Part shown: piece by piece, positions 1-11,576 of the stretch
Layout of the letters: each line of letters starts with the position of its first letter
How positions within the stretch are numbered: the first letter of the stretch is position 1
From: Hsuehochloa calcarea
Lineage: Eukaryota; Streptophyta; Magnoliopsida; Poales; Poaceae
Assembly: GCA_036346395.1 (NCBI GenBank)
Contig: CM070604.1
Coordinates: 7,425,904-7,489,903 of the forward strand
Direction: 5' to 3'
Length of the DNA stretch: 64,000 nucleotides
Translations under genes and position numbers: made by a program
Notes under the pieces: generated by a model
Database searches by the model: none
Told to the model about the DNA's origin: nothing
Seen by the model: the letters and a program-made list of their open reading frames with translations, nothing else

Positions 1-400
1 CTAGTCGTCATCTTCTTGAGAGCCCTACCGTACGAGTTGGTGCTAGCACACCGGCGTACGGTTGTTCCTGCCCTGGACGTGTGGATACCGTAGAGGTGCT
101 ACTGCGGTTGCTGTTGCGCTCGAGGACGATCCGCGACATTGCAAGGAAAGCGATCGGTTGCTGGAGGGGATGATCGGCGACGACTAAGCTAGACGATCAA
201 CTACGTCGGACAATCGACTACGACCACTACATCGACGCACTCTTCATTGGACCAGGCTGCTCCAACTCTTCTTCCGCTGCATTGCACGTCTGGTGGTAAC
301 GATTTGTGATCTCTTGCTTGCCTGGCATCCTGGTTTACGTGTTAGATTTTTTGAATTGCCAGCTAGCGTAGCCTACCCGTATCTCTTGAGTATGCATAGG
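1..400 (+). repeat. LTR-like remnant at the left edge
   Basis: This stretch has no plausible coding sequence. It shares short blocks in the same order (GTGTGGATACC, GACGATCCGC, a GTGATCT..TTGCTTGC block, and a GTAGC..TACCC tail) with the reverse complement of the LTR at 9942-11576. It therefore looks like a diverged 3' part of a related LTR in plus orientation. No clean TG..CA end or target duplication was found, so the right border near 350-400 is approximate. It lies downstream of the IleRS exons and either sits in an intron of that gene or cuts the gene off. Confidence 0.35.
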
Positions 401-750
401 CAAAATCATTACAGAAACAGAGAACAAGGCATGGCAACTTAAAAGTAAGATGAAGCAAAGTATGCTAATATCTAAGAAGCTGACTAACAGGCTCATGTTA
501 GGCTTGCATCATGCCTTAGTTTAGGTGATCATCCAAAGTTCAGAACTCCAGATTATTGTTGGAGTGATAAAATTCCTTGGTATCTTCACTAAATTTTATT
601 TGTTTTTATTTTCAGTGTAGCTATGTTCCTTGTAAAACTAAAATCAAGTTTTCAAGTATGAGCTACCGCTAACAGTCAGGAAACTCGACAACTATACTTT
701 GTAGCATTACAAAATGCAACACTAGCCCAGGAAAACAGAGAAATACTAAC

Positions 751-2396
751 CTTGGCATACACAAGATTGGCATTGACACACAATGCTAGGTTGCTCGGAA
801 GTGTCCAGGGCGTTGTAGTCCACGCAACAAGAGCTGCATTGTCCGCATCACCGACAATAGGGAAAGACACCATCACCGCTGGGTCTGGAACAGTCTATGA
901 CACAATAAAAGAAGCAGTTACTACAAACTGCAACAACAGAATATGAGCTAGAACAGGAACAAAGCCAATAACCAACCCTATAGTCCAGCCCCGCCTCAAA
1001 GTTTGATATTGCTGTTTTGCAGCCTGTGCTGTAAGGCATCACCTGGAGCAAGAACAAGAGTTCAGGGGGGTTAAACTTTTAAGGGATTCCTTACGCTAGA
1101 ATAAACAAGAAAACAACTCTGGTCCACTTCCTCCTTTTAAACAAGACAAATAAGATCGCCCAATGCTTTATGCATGTCTTATTATTTTCCTCCATTGGTA
1201 AGAAGTACGAGGCAACTTCTACAGAAACAAGACTTGCCGTGCATTAGAGGCAAAGGCAACTTCAATGCAGCAACTACATTAGAATCAATACACAATTTAA
1301 TTTAGCTCCTGCCATGACCCAACTCACCACACAAGAAACGGATCATCCCTTGACAGAAGCAACAGATAAAGCTAAACAGTTACAGCACCATGTCATCACA
1401 ACAGCTATAACTATGAAATGAAAAGCCACTTTCCGCATAAGTTCTAGACATTGGCTATTTAATCTTCCCATACAGAAATTGCAACGTAATAACAGTTTCT
1501 CATACAGAAGTTGCAACGTAATAACAGAATATAGTTCTGTATTTTGCACAGAAATTCCAAATTCTAAATAAATCAAACAGTTCGTCATGGCATACTGGCA
1601 TAGTTCTGAACACCATGAAATCTGCATTTCCCTGAAGCCTAAGCTTGTCCAACTTTGTAAACCAAACTCAGAACTAGTTCATTTTTGGCACATTTCTAAA
1701 TAAATCAAACAGTTAGTCTCGGCATAATTCTGAACACAATGAGATTTTCATTTCCGGTTTCCCTTAAGCCTACGCCTGTCCAACTTCGTATACCAAACTC
1801 AGAATCATGTAAAGCAAAGCACAGACTCAAAAAAAAAACCAGGGTGAGATTAGGAATTTGACCTTGAAACCCTTGTAGACGAGGTCCTTTTTCCAGAGTT
1901 GGGCGAAAACCCACCAGACGCTCTCCATGAACTTGATGTCCATTGTTTTGTAGTCCTCCTTGAAATCGATCCACCTCCCCGTGCGCGTGACGACGGCCTC
2001 CCACTCGGCGACGTACTTGGTGACGATGCCCCGACAGGTCTCGTTGTACTTGCCGATGCCGAGGTCGAGCACCTGCTGCCGGTTGGTGATGCCGAGGGCC
2101 TTGTCGATCTCGAACTCCACGGGCAGGCCGTGGCAGTCCCATCCGAAGCGGCGCGCGACGTGGCGGCCGCGCATCGACTGGTGCCGAGTGACCACATCCT
2201 TGATTGTGCCGGCGAGGATGTGGCCGTAGTGGGGTAGGCCGGTGGCGAAGGGGGGGCCGTCGTAGAAGATAAACTCCTCGCCCCCCTCCGTGCGTCGGAG
2301 CTGCTCGTGGAAGGCGTCGAGCTCCGTCCACAGCTGGAGCACGCGCTCCTCCTCTGCCGGGAAGGAGAAGTCCTTCCCCTCACACACGTCCTCCAT
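751..2396 (-). CDS. IleRS: Isoleucyl-tRNA synthetase, cytosolic type, 5' part (partial)
   Basis: Class I aminoacyl-tRNA synthetase that charges tRNA-Ile. Three coding exons are seen: 1863-2396 (start codon at 2396, 178 codons), 977-1042 (22 codons) and 751-894 (48 codons), all joined in phase 0 at GT/AG sites. Exon 1 holds the nucleotide-binding fold with the HYGH version of the HIGH signature (in GLPHYGHILAGTIKD) and the WDCHGLPVE motif. Exon 3 carries the WTTTPWTLPSN signature of the CP1 editing domain. The family is about 1,100-1,200 residues, so the KMSKS loop and anticodon domain are missing. They are either left of the window or lost, as an LTR-like remnant lies at 1-400. Intron 1 contains diverged tandem duplications. 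I see no frameshift in the 248 codons present. Whether the locus is intact cannot be decided here. Confidence 0.85.
1469..1825. repeat. Diverged tandem duplications in IleRS intron 1
   Basis: Two direct repeats lie side by side. A 32-bp unit starting CATACAGAA occurs at 1469 and 1501. A larger unit of about 132 bp, starting TTCTAAATAAATCAAACAG, occurs at 1562 and again at 1694 with scattered differences. Both lie in the first intron and have no visible coding role. Confidence 0.75.
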
Positions 2397-3008
2397 GGCC
2401 TCCGCAGAGGCGGCGGCGGCGAATGGGGCTAGGGTTTCGGGTGAGGCGGCGGCGAATGTGAAGAGGAGTTTGCTTGGGACTCGAGAGGAGGGGGAGAAGG
2501 GTTTAAGTTGGAGTTCACGTGCTGTGCGCGTGCTTCCTTGCTGTCCGAAGGAAAATTTCAGTTCGATCCCTCAACTGTCTACAAGGGTACAGTCTGCACC
2601 GTTTGATTAGCAAAAGTTACCAACAACTTTGAGGTTTTTACATAAGACCCTTTTAACTGTAGCAAAACAGTATACCCCCAATATTGGATGCACACGTTGC
2701 AAAATAATGGCACATTGCTACACTAACCAATTACTTCGCAACCGTAGGATGGGAAAAGATCGTGTTGAATTGGCTTAAGTACCATACGAATACTAGGGAA
2801 AAATATATTGTAGCATCATTAGTACTATAGAGATTGACTTGTATATTGTTTTCTATTTGAATCGCTATGAACACTGCACGGAATAGTATGTCATTGTAAT
2901 CCCTATCAATTTTGGATAAATAGCAATAGTTAACTAAAAGCTAACTATGTGTTGATTCAAAATTCTAGCAATTTTCCTAGTTATGTGACCTCTTTCTCGG
3001 TAATCTTT

Positions 3009-3360
3009 GAGTAAATTGCACCTTACCTTAGATATTTACACATCGGTTTTAGAAAACTCTAGGTTTCTAGATACTTTCACATGACCCTAGGTTCAATTAA
3101 GCAAAACATTTGACATAAAAACTACAGGTTTTGTTCTAACGAAATACAGCAATTGGGTTCCACTGGTTAGCGAGGAGGTAGATTTTGGTTTTGATGGAAT
3201 GAAATATATCACTACTAGCTAGAAGCTACGGGGAAAACAAAGTATGAGGTTTTCTAATAATTTTTTTTGCTTAAACCTAGAGTTATGTAAAAATATGTTG
3301 GCAGAACTTAAGGTTTTCTAATACTTGGCCATAAATGACTGGATAAAGTGCAATTTACTC
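3009..3360. mobile_element. Foldback MITE, Mutator-like terminal repeats
   Basis: The two ends are imperfect inverted repeats: the left end GAGTAAATTGCACCTTA matches the reverse complement of the right end, GAGTAAATTGCACTTTA. Similarity continues inward through a TCTAGGTTTAAGCAAAA-like block on both arms. The whole is about 352 bp and AT-rich with no open frame, typical of a non-autonomous foldback element. A convincing target duplication was not found, so the superfamily is an inference from the GAGTAAATTGCAC terminus seen in grass MITEs. Confidence 0.6.
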
Positions 3361-3862
3361 ATTAAAATTCATTGCATTGCTAATTTTTTAGGATTGGTTG
3401 TTTTTGTATGATAGCCATGCGCTTGCAATTTTAATGCATCCACTGCGTACCATATGCCATCGCATTAGCCTGATCAGCAACCATCATAATATGATGTTCA
3501 CACTAATTACAGTCATGGCTTCTTTTACAAGAGATAAAATTCCCCATTCAACAAACCTAGTATAGGATGGATACACTCCGACATCTACAGGCGCTCTCTA
3601 CTCGAACCATTCTTCGTATCAATCGTAGATTCGTCTCCGACCAACTGTCGCGGTGTAGTTTCCGAGTCTAGCACGTCTCTTCTAATTATCATACGGGAGA
3701 GATCCACACTTGTATCACAAGTTAACACATGTAACTTTTGTAAATAAACAAAAAAAAAACAAGCAATAGTGCGATATTTGTGCGTGCGGAATGCCGATTT
3801 GTTACATATTTCGTCTATAATTCAGAATATATCATTTCGAAGGATGTCTAACTCAAGAATGC

Positions 3863-3928
3863 TGTGTCATAATCTAAGCTGACGTTGCGAAGAATTGTGT
3901 CATAATCTAAGGCGACGTTGCGAAAGTT
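3863..3928. repeat. 33-bp tandem repeat, two units
   Basis: A unit containing GTGTCATAATCTAAG and GACGTTGCGAA occurs at 3863 and again at 3896 with few differences. It is non-coding. Confidence 0.8.
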
Positions 3929-4071
3929 CCTTTGTTTTATTTCATTTCCCTTCTTTCCGTAACTAAATTACCCTTTGAACTCACCGTATATATACACAGC
4001 AAATACAATTGGAGCAAGTGAACACTCGCACGGTACATGCTTATTTGCTCCAGATCGACAAGGGAAAAAAA

Positions 4072-4611
4072 TGTTGGCACTAATTCATTTTCTAGGTGAT
4101 AATAAACTAATGTCGGTTGAAGCTTAAGATATTTTGGCTGAAGACTCTAGTTGAAACAAGAAGGTAGTTTTAAGCTGGATGTCGGCAGCTAGGCATTCGA
4201 AGTTTCTAGTTGATACAAGATAATTAGATAAATGATGTGTTGAGTTGTGTGCGTATAGAGCAAGTCGGCAGAGGACAGCAAGTAATCAGGAGTTGTAAAG
4301 GTGATTGAATTAGCTAGATGTTTAGTCAGCATCGTAGTGTACCTGAGCTGTACAAGAATTAAAATACTCTTGTTTGCATGAGTCGGTTAGTGTCTAGTCG
4401 GTTCATTATGCCTATAAAACCAGATGTACTGCATGTATAGCTATTAGCTTTAGGCTTCAGATGTATGCAGGCTTGACAGCTTCACATGTTGTGTGTGTAC
4501 AAGTTATCAATATGTACATGATTTAAAGCTTTGAAGCTCATCTGTCCAGTCCCAGATTCCTTTGTTTCTTTCTTGCTTCCTTTGAGTGTCCAATTCTCAC
4601 CAAACCCAACA
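4072..4611 (+). mobile_element. 5' LTR of a truncated Ty1/copia element
   Basis: A 540-bp LTR starting TGTTGGCAC and ending CCCAACA, followed after two bases by a tRNA-iMet primer-binding site and then gag. A TATA-like sequence (CTATAAAA) near 4412 would serve as the LTR promoter. No matching 3' LTR is seen downstream, because the element is cut off at about 5415. Confidence 0.85.
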
Positions 4612-4613
4612 AC

Positions 4614-4625
4614 TGGTATCAGAGC
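4614..4625 (+). other. Primer-binding site, initiator tRNA-Met
   Basis: TGGTATCAGAGC directly follows the LTR. It is the standard complement of the 3' end of initiator tRNA-Met used by plant copia elements. Confidence 0.9.
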
Positions 4626-4691
4626 CTCAAGTTCGAGTTTGGCGTAGCGGAGTAGCACGGCGTGTTCATGTTATTTGTCGGAGCTGGGGTT

Positions 4692-5415
4692 ATGGCTTCG
4701 AGTTCGGGCATTGGAATGATGCAGTCATTGATTCCCATATTCTCGGGAGAGAATTACGATATGTGGAACATCAAGATGCGGACGCTGCTACTATCGCAAG
4801 GATTATGGGATATTGTGTAGAATGGCTACAAAGAGTATGCTGTTGAAAATGCTCTTTCACTATAGCAGAAGAAACACTGGCAGAGAACCAGAAGACGGAC
4901 GCCAAGACCTTGTTTTTTATTCAACAAGGTATTGCTGAAAGTTTGTTTTCGCGGATTATCGGCGCCAAGAAGTCAAAGAAAGCTTGGGACAAGCTAAAGG
5001 AGGAGTTTCAAGGTTCCGCAAAAGTTTTAGCTGTAAAGCTACAAACTTTGCGAATGCAGTTTGAAAACCTGCATATGAAGGAGTCCAAGAAGATAAAGGA
5101 TTACTTCTCGAGTGTCATCCAAGTGGTGAATCAGATGTGCACCTACGGTGAAGAGGTTACTGATCAAAAGATTGTTGAGAAAATTTTAATCAGTTTACCA
5201 GAAAAGTTTGAGTATATAGTTGCTGCAATTGAGGAGTCGAAGGATTTGGCGACCCTTACTGTGCAACAACTAATGAGTTCATTAGAATCTCATGAAGAGA
5301 GGAAGCTACAGCGAGCACGGAGTTCAGTTGAAAGCGCCTTCCAGACAAAGCTAAATTTCAAATACTATAATTCAAGAAATGGAGGAAATTATCAAAGAAG
5401 GGGTGATCCAAATAA
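4692..5415 (+). pseudogene. Copia gag polyprotein fragment (UBN2 type), broken
   Basis: The gag start at 4692 reads into the conserved IFSGENYDMWNIKM region and hits an in-frame TAG at 4818, where relatives have a sense codon. The reading frame then shifts, and 4910-5415 continues with a UBN2-type gag region (KAWDKLKEEFQGS, QTLRMQFENL, EKILISLPEKFEYIVAAIEE). Just before the zinc knuckle expected in this family, the sequence changes abruptly into an LTR of another element. Protease, integrase and RT are absent. It is a dead 5' fragment of a copia element in plus orientation. Confidence 0.85.
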
Positions 5416-6637
5416 AGATGATCAAGATGATCCTAGATGGGTTCCCACACGTCACAGCAAGCTAGATCACGTGAAGAATTCAATCAAAAACTCACGGATC
5501 AAAGAAAGACTCAAAATCATCAAATAGAGAGAAAGAACGCAATGAGACAAAACATTGATCAAACTTTCCTTTGATTGATTGATATGATATGAGCTTACAG
5601 CCTCTCCATCAATGAAGGACAATGCTCAATCCAAGAGCACGAAAATCACATCAAAACATCAAGAACCCTAGCCTCCACAAAAGCTCTCCCTAAGAAAATT
5701 AGGGTTTACAAAAATAACAAAAGAGACCAAACAATGGTGCAGCTACCATCCTCTCCTATTTATAGTGGAGGCTTAGACTTTCTAGAAGTTTGATCCTATT
5801 GGGCTCCCGTTAAGGCCCAGAACAAACGGGACACTAACGCACGCATTTTAATGCGCCGTCTTTATCTCCCTTTGACCTAACTAGCTACACCTTGCGCTAT
5901 CTTGCGCCTCGGATTAGCTAAAAGATCACCCTTGTCCATCTTGCGTCACGCTTGAGTTCATTGACCTCACCCGACATCGTCGATCGTTCTGGACCTCAGC
6001 TCTCCAAGCCTAGTCCCGATCATCTTCGTCGTTGACCACCAAGCAACTTGCACAACAATAGACAAGTAAACCGAATTTGGAAACAAGTTCTTCACAACTT
6101 GACCCATGTCAGTCAAAACATGCATCATGCAACATATATACCCTGAAACTCATGACTTTGACCAAACAACCGAATATCGCCGCAACAACGGGCGACGAAC
6201 CAAGTGAAAACCGGTCGATCGCCCGAGCGGTTTGGCCCCTACTGGCCGGTTTGACCGCCACCTGTGGGCCGGTCAGACCGCCAGCAATGACTTAGCCGAT
6301 TTTCAACCTCTGAAAACTGAAACCTACTGGAAATTTCAAACCAATAGAACTTTTGACAGGAGACTCCAAAAATTATGAGACCAAGTGCAATAGAATCCCC
6401 TTTCTTGCCTATACGCTCTATTTTTTGCCCAGCTCAATTCTCACTTTACATCGCCGGCGGTCCGATCGCCACCAAGTAGGTCGGGCCAAGCCACGGTCCC
6501 AAGCCACGGCCGCCGGGCCGGTTATAACTGACAAAGATGACAACTTTGCTGAAAACACGTGAAACGACAAACCATTAACGCCATTGCCAATTGTCACATC
6601 ATCCTAAGATCTGGAGCATATCCCCATGATATCCACA
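5416..6637 (-). mobile_element. Truncated 3' LTR of the large minus-strand copia element
   Basis: This stretch matches the LTR at 17239-18560 (shared blocks from GATCAAGATGATCCTAGATG through CATGCAACATATATACCC to CCCCATGATATC). On the minus strand it begins TGTGGATATCATGGGG at 6637, next to a purine tract. About the last 520 bp of the LTR are missing at the left end, where it abuts the copia gag fragment. It also keeps a middle segment (about 5500-5940) that the 5' LTR lacks. GC-rich stretches at 6209-6290 carry GGTC..GACC half-palindromes typical of this family. Confidence 0.8.
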
Positions 6638-6651
6638 ATCTCCCCCTTGAT
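6638..6651 (-). other. Polypurine tract of the minus-strand copia
   Basis: On the minus strand CATCAAGGGGGAGAT immediately precedes the LTR start TGTGG, as expected for the plus-strand primer of an LTR retrotransposon. Confidence 0.75.
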
Positions 6652-8448
6652 GAACACATTGGCAATAATCCAGAAAATGTAATTTAGAGGTTTGAAAAGT
6701 AAAGTACTTTTGTTTTCGCACAAAGGCACAACTTGGTCCATAAGCAAGAAAAAGCAATGGAAATGATCAAGATGGCATCAGAATAGCATAGGCATGTGAG
6801 ATAAGGCAAAAGAAAGCATAAAAACTTTGATTTCCAGAAAAGAGACAAGAATCTCACTTCAGGTCCATATGAAAGAACAATTGTTCAATTGACATATGAT
6901 CATTGTGAGGATAAATAAATGCAATTCAAGTTCAGAAAGGTCAATAAGGCAATAAGAATGTAATTCAAAAACTCCCCCTCACTATGATTCTCAGATTTCA
7001 GAAAATTTTAAATTCTCCTATTTCTCCCCCTTTTTATCATTTATACATATATTCCCCCTTTGTACAATAATGATATATCTTCTCCCCCAACATTGAAATA
7101 TATTATCCTCTTTTGACAATGGAGTCATCAAGGAATCACACCTTCCTCTCAACCAGAGATAACAAATGCAGAATGAAGAAAGAAACATAAGAATGAGTAT
7201 GCATGAAGTGCAATGCAGTAGCTTCAATATTTTTTTGTATTTTTCAATTTTTAATTACAAGAATCTTTGGAGATTACCCAAAAGAACAAGCTAGCATATC
7301 TAATATTGCACAAACAACATATCAAGCCTAACAAAACTAGTAAGATCATGATAAGACATATATATCAAAGCTAAGCACGAATGCTAAAAAGTAAAACAAT
7401 AGATTTGATCAATTTAAACAAAGCTTCAAATTCAGCAAGTTCAACAACAGGGATCCTAAAGTGAAACTGGCCATGTCAAAATGCCAAAGTGAGATAAAAA
7501 ATCTAACAAAGACCACATTAAGAGTCAATCAGGTCCTGTATTGAATCATTTTGCTCAAATTTTTCAAATGCCCATTTTTCAACAGTTTTCTCATTTGCAC
7601 TGAATATTGAAGTTGACTAATGATCTAACGTAGTGACAAGATCCTGGACTAGGAGCCATCCACAAACTTATCATAAGCTTCGAACATAAGTTGATTAAAG
7701 GTATATCTTAGTAAAGAAGATTCTGGACTAGGAGCCATCCACAAACTCTTTCTAAGCTTCTACTAGGGCGACAAATCTTGAGGTTCATGTCATTTCTGAT
7801 AAGCAGTCCCCATGAGATCGTCTGGATCATCAAACTATCTCCAAGTTTATGTCTTTGACAAGCAGTCTCATAAGAATAGTTTGTCACAATTTAAGCATAA
7901 GACAATCTTGATTTTTCATGTTTCACAATAGCAGTTTTATAATCTCAAGAACACAAGAAGCTCAATTAATGGTCAATTTTAGATTCAAGAGCTAACAAAT
8001 CAATTCTGACAGGGCTAATATCACAAAAGGAGCACTAATTACGTAACTAGCTAAAACATCCACAAATTACAATTTTTAGTTTGAGTTGGTTTAGAGTTCT
8101 AGCTCATACAGCAAAGACTTATATGTATATGTGAAAGCATGATAATTCTAGCAAGTTAAAGAACTAGACATGACATTGAGCAAGAATTACAATACTAAAG
8201 CTCCAAAGGGTAATAGGCAAAGCTTCATCAATTTTAAAAGATAAGCAGAAGAACTTATATTACAATGCATCTTTTTGGATTGGATTTTTCATACCACTTG
8301 TAGGATTTTTCATATGAATGCAATATGATATAATGAGATGCAGTAAAAACCTAAAAACCTAAAAAGTTCAAAAAGATCATTAAGTTCAGAAAAAGAACAA
8401 GAAAAGATCAAAAGAACAAGATAAGATCAGAAAAGATCGAACTCCCCC
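6652..8448 (-). mobile_element. 3' internal non-coding region of the copia element
   Basis: About 1.8 kb of AT-rich sequence separates the RNase H end from the polypurine tract. No open frame of note is seen. SIRE/Maximus-type copia elements often have a long region or an env-like gene here; none is recognisable. A segment at about 7885-8075 is nearly the same as 13760-13945, showing an internal duplication. A CTGGACTAGGAGCCATCCACAAAC-like block (shown in part) occurs twice near 7645 and 7722. Confidence 0.6.
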
Positions 8449-9941
8449 TCAAACCAACCCATAGGGATAAATTACCCCTAACTCGCTTCTCAAGTTAGCA
8501 AACCTAATTGGGTCTAAAAGCTTGGTGAGGATATCAGCCAGTTGAGCTTCGGACTCCACAAAGTGCAGCACAATATCACCTTTCTCGACTTGGTCTCTGA
8601 GGAAGTGATAGCGAATATCTATGTGCTTGGTCCTAGAGTGTAGCACAGGCTTCTTAACAATATTAATAGCAGAGGTGTTATCACAGAAAATAGGAACACT
8701 AGCAAAATTTAACCCATAATTTTTAAGAGTAGTTATCATCTACAAAATCTGACTACAGCAACTAGCAGCCGCTACATATTCAGCTTGAGCAGTGGATTAT
8801 GCAACAGAGAACTACTTCCTAGAAGGCCAAGATATAAGAGAAGTGCCTAGGAAGTGACAAGTGCCTGAAGTACTCTTCCTATCTAGCCGACAACCCGCAA
8901 AATCAGAATCTGAAAACCCCTGAATGGACAAAGATGACGAATAGGAATACCTAAATATGCGCTTAACGGCTTGACGATGGGAAGTCCTCGGAGACGCCTG
9001 AAACCTTGCACAGAGGCAAACCGTGAAGTGGATGTCCGGTCTCGAAGCCGTCAGTTACAGAAGGGAACCGATCATGCTGCGGTACTCACGTTGATCCACG
9101 GCTTCTCCTTCCTCATCTGGATCCAAAACAGTCGAAGTTGCCATGGGAGTGGAGATTGGCTTGCAGTCACCCATGTCGAAACGTTTGAGCAAGTTCTTAG
9201 TGTACTTCGTCTGATGGATGAAGATCCCTTCCTTGCATTGCTTGATTTGAAGCCCCAAAAAGTAATTGAGCTCTCCCATCATACTCATTTCAAATTCCCT
9301 GGACATAGTCTCAGAAAAGCTGAAAACAAGAGCATGAGAAGAAGCACCAAAGATAATATCATCAACGTAAATTTGAGCAAGCAGGAAGTCATTACCACGC
9401 CAAAGAATGAACAAAGTCTTGTCTACCTTACCCATCTCAAAATCATTCTTAAGCAAAAAAGTCTTAAGTCTATCATACCGGGCTCTAGGGACTTGTTTAA
9501 GGCCATATAACACTTTGGATAGCTTGAACACATGATTAGGGTATTTGGAATTCTCAAAGCCTAGGGGTTGCTTAACATAAACTTCCTCCTCTGTGAAACC
9601 ATTTAAAAAGGCACTTCTAACATCCATCTGATATAATCTAAAGCCCTTAGATGCAGCAAATGCAAGCAGAATGCGAATGGCTTCTAGTCTAGCAACAGGA
9701 GCAAAAGTCTCATCAAAGTTTAACCCCTTAACTTGGCTAAAGCCCTAAGCTACCAACCTAGCCTTATTTCTAATCACAAAACCATCCTTATTTTGTTTAT
9801 TTTTGAAGACCAGCGAGTTCATATAACATTATGGCCACTAAGAGGTTCTACTAGGTTCCAAACTTTATTCCTCTCAAAATTCTCTAACTCCTCATGCATT
9901 GCATTAACCCAGCTAGAATCCGATAAAGCATGTGATGTATC
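8449..9941 (-). pseudogene. Copia reverse transcriptase and RNase H (copy I), broken
   Basis: Read on the minus strand, the RT region begins before 9819 (SWVNAMHEELENFERNKVW) and continues at 9055-9627 with KLSKVLYGLKQ and the YVDD catalytic motif in LAQIYVDDIIFG, then TKYTKNLLKRF and YRSMIGSLL. RNase H follows at 8449-8960 (FCDNTSAINIVKKP, RTKHIDIRYHFLRD, LADILTK). Several stops and frameshifts separate these blocks, so no functional enzyme is made. The region is interrupted at 9942 by a solo LTR that splits the linker from the RT. Confidence 0.85.
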
Positions 9942-11576
9942 TGTTGGGTAACGCGGCAATGCTACGATAGCACAAACAAAAATTTCCGCACAACCAAGGA
10001 ACCTCCGCAAGTAATAGATCACGAGATTACCGCTAAACACGCCGACTCGTAGCGGAAGTAGAGTCGTTGCAGCGAGTTGATGCAGTCGTAGTCGTACTCA
10101 CGACGCGTCTCCTCCTTCGAGTAGTCGTACTCGACGCGCGTCTGCTTCTTCGAGTGGTCGTACCCACCACGCGACTTCTTCTCCGACTCCGGTGATCAAC
10201 ACAAGTTGCGGATCGTCCTAGCGCTGATGCTTGCAACAACACCTCCGAGGTATCCACACGTACGGGCAGGATCACCACGCACTGGAGTGCTAGCTCCGGC
10301 AGCGTGGTAAAGAAGGCGTGGCTATTAGGGTTTCAGGAGTTCTTCCAAAGATCATCATCTCTCTACTCTTTTTTCACCCCATGCCACCGCCCCTCTTTAT
10401 ATAGGCATCCATGATGGGTCTCGACCTAGAGACCCATTAGGAACTCGTGGCCTATACGAATTCGGATCACCATCCAAAACAGATACTTGCCCTTTAAGTG
10501 TGCGACCCCACAGGTTCATGTGTAATCGGTTATGACTCGAAAACTCTTTTCCGATCACTAGTCGTTAGCGGTACCTAGCCGCACATAACGATTCCCAAAG
10601 ACACATAGAATAAATCGGACGAACGTTGATGTAATAAGATGTATGATCAGGTCCTCATCACTTACGGCCAGTTAGTATCTCTATACGACCAGGTTGTATT
10701 TGGTCACGACTAGTTCGTAACTCCTTACGACCAGATTCTTACCATTCTGTGATTACGTTCGACCTGTCTACGACCAGCATGTATCTCCATACGACTGGTT
10801 CGTAACTGAACGAACTAAACGACCTACTCATGCATTCTTCCTTTGCCTCACGATGTCTGGTTGAACTCCAGGTGAGATGATGTGTCATCCATGGACTGTT
10901 CAATACTTTTTTGATAGAGTGTCGGATAACATCATGTGGTCGACACTTCGACCACTAGTGGCATGGCCATGCACTTTCTTTATCCGATCACCACGAGGGG
11001 CCCAGAGACATCTCTCCTGTTATGTTAGAAGGGGCAAATCACATCTCGACCAGTCACATTCCTCCGCATCTTTCATAGCATACCCGAAAGTTACCTTTAT
11101 AACTACCCAGTTACGGAGTAGCGTTTGGCAACCCCTAAGAGTGCTATTACACATGTAGACAACTATGCCGATCTCAGGTCTAAGGATTATACACCATCAT
11201 TATTTGAGACCAACTAATGACACAAAGATTCATAACAATCTCAATAGTATCTCAATGATAGGTCTATCCAACACCATGTTCTCTAACATGTGTTCACATT
11301 ATTGATTTGATATCTCCATATCTATGACTTGTGTAACCAAGTCATCAATCAATACATGTGCTAGTCATAGAGTCACTGGTGTTCCGACCAGTGACCTCCG
11401 ACCAGGGATACATTTTGAATGACATCATATAAGTTAAAGAGTTCCACCAACAAGTCACATACTTATTGATCTATAAGAAATGATTCATCCAAGGAACACG
11501 ATAACATATTATCAAAATCATGAACATAATGAAATATCATCATATCTATGATTGCCTCTAGGGCATATTTCCAACA
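9942..11576 (-). mobile_element. Solo LTR, BARE-1/RIRE1-like, nested in the copia element
   Basis: On the minus strand it starts TGTTGGAAATATGCCC, the known start of BARE/WIS/Angela-type LTRs, and ends GTTACCCAACA. The length is 1,635 bp and there is no internal domain. The flanks are GTATC on the left and ATATC on the right. A homologous, uninterrupted copy of the target at about 14459-14470 reads GTGATATATCGCGG, showing that the target duplication was ATATC and that the left copy mutated. The LTR carries repeated TACGACCAG-like motifs at about 10660-10810. Confidence 0.9.

Larger units (their letters stand above)
2397..4071. other. IleRS upstream region, no gene seen
   Basis: The first 200 bases are GC-rich and should hold the IleRS 5' UTR and core promoter on the minus strand. 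The open frames here are short and antisense to exon 1. The rest is AT-rich and holds the foldback element at 3009-3360 and the small tandem repeat at 3863-3928. I see no gene. Confidence 0.5.

Noticed and set aside
1705..2610. Long open frames overlapping IleRS exon 1 on both strands
   Set aside because: They are by-products of the GC-rich exon; only the minus-strand frame from 2396 carries synthetase motifs.
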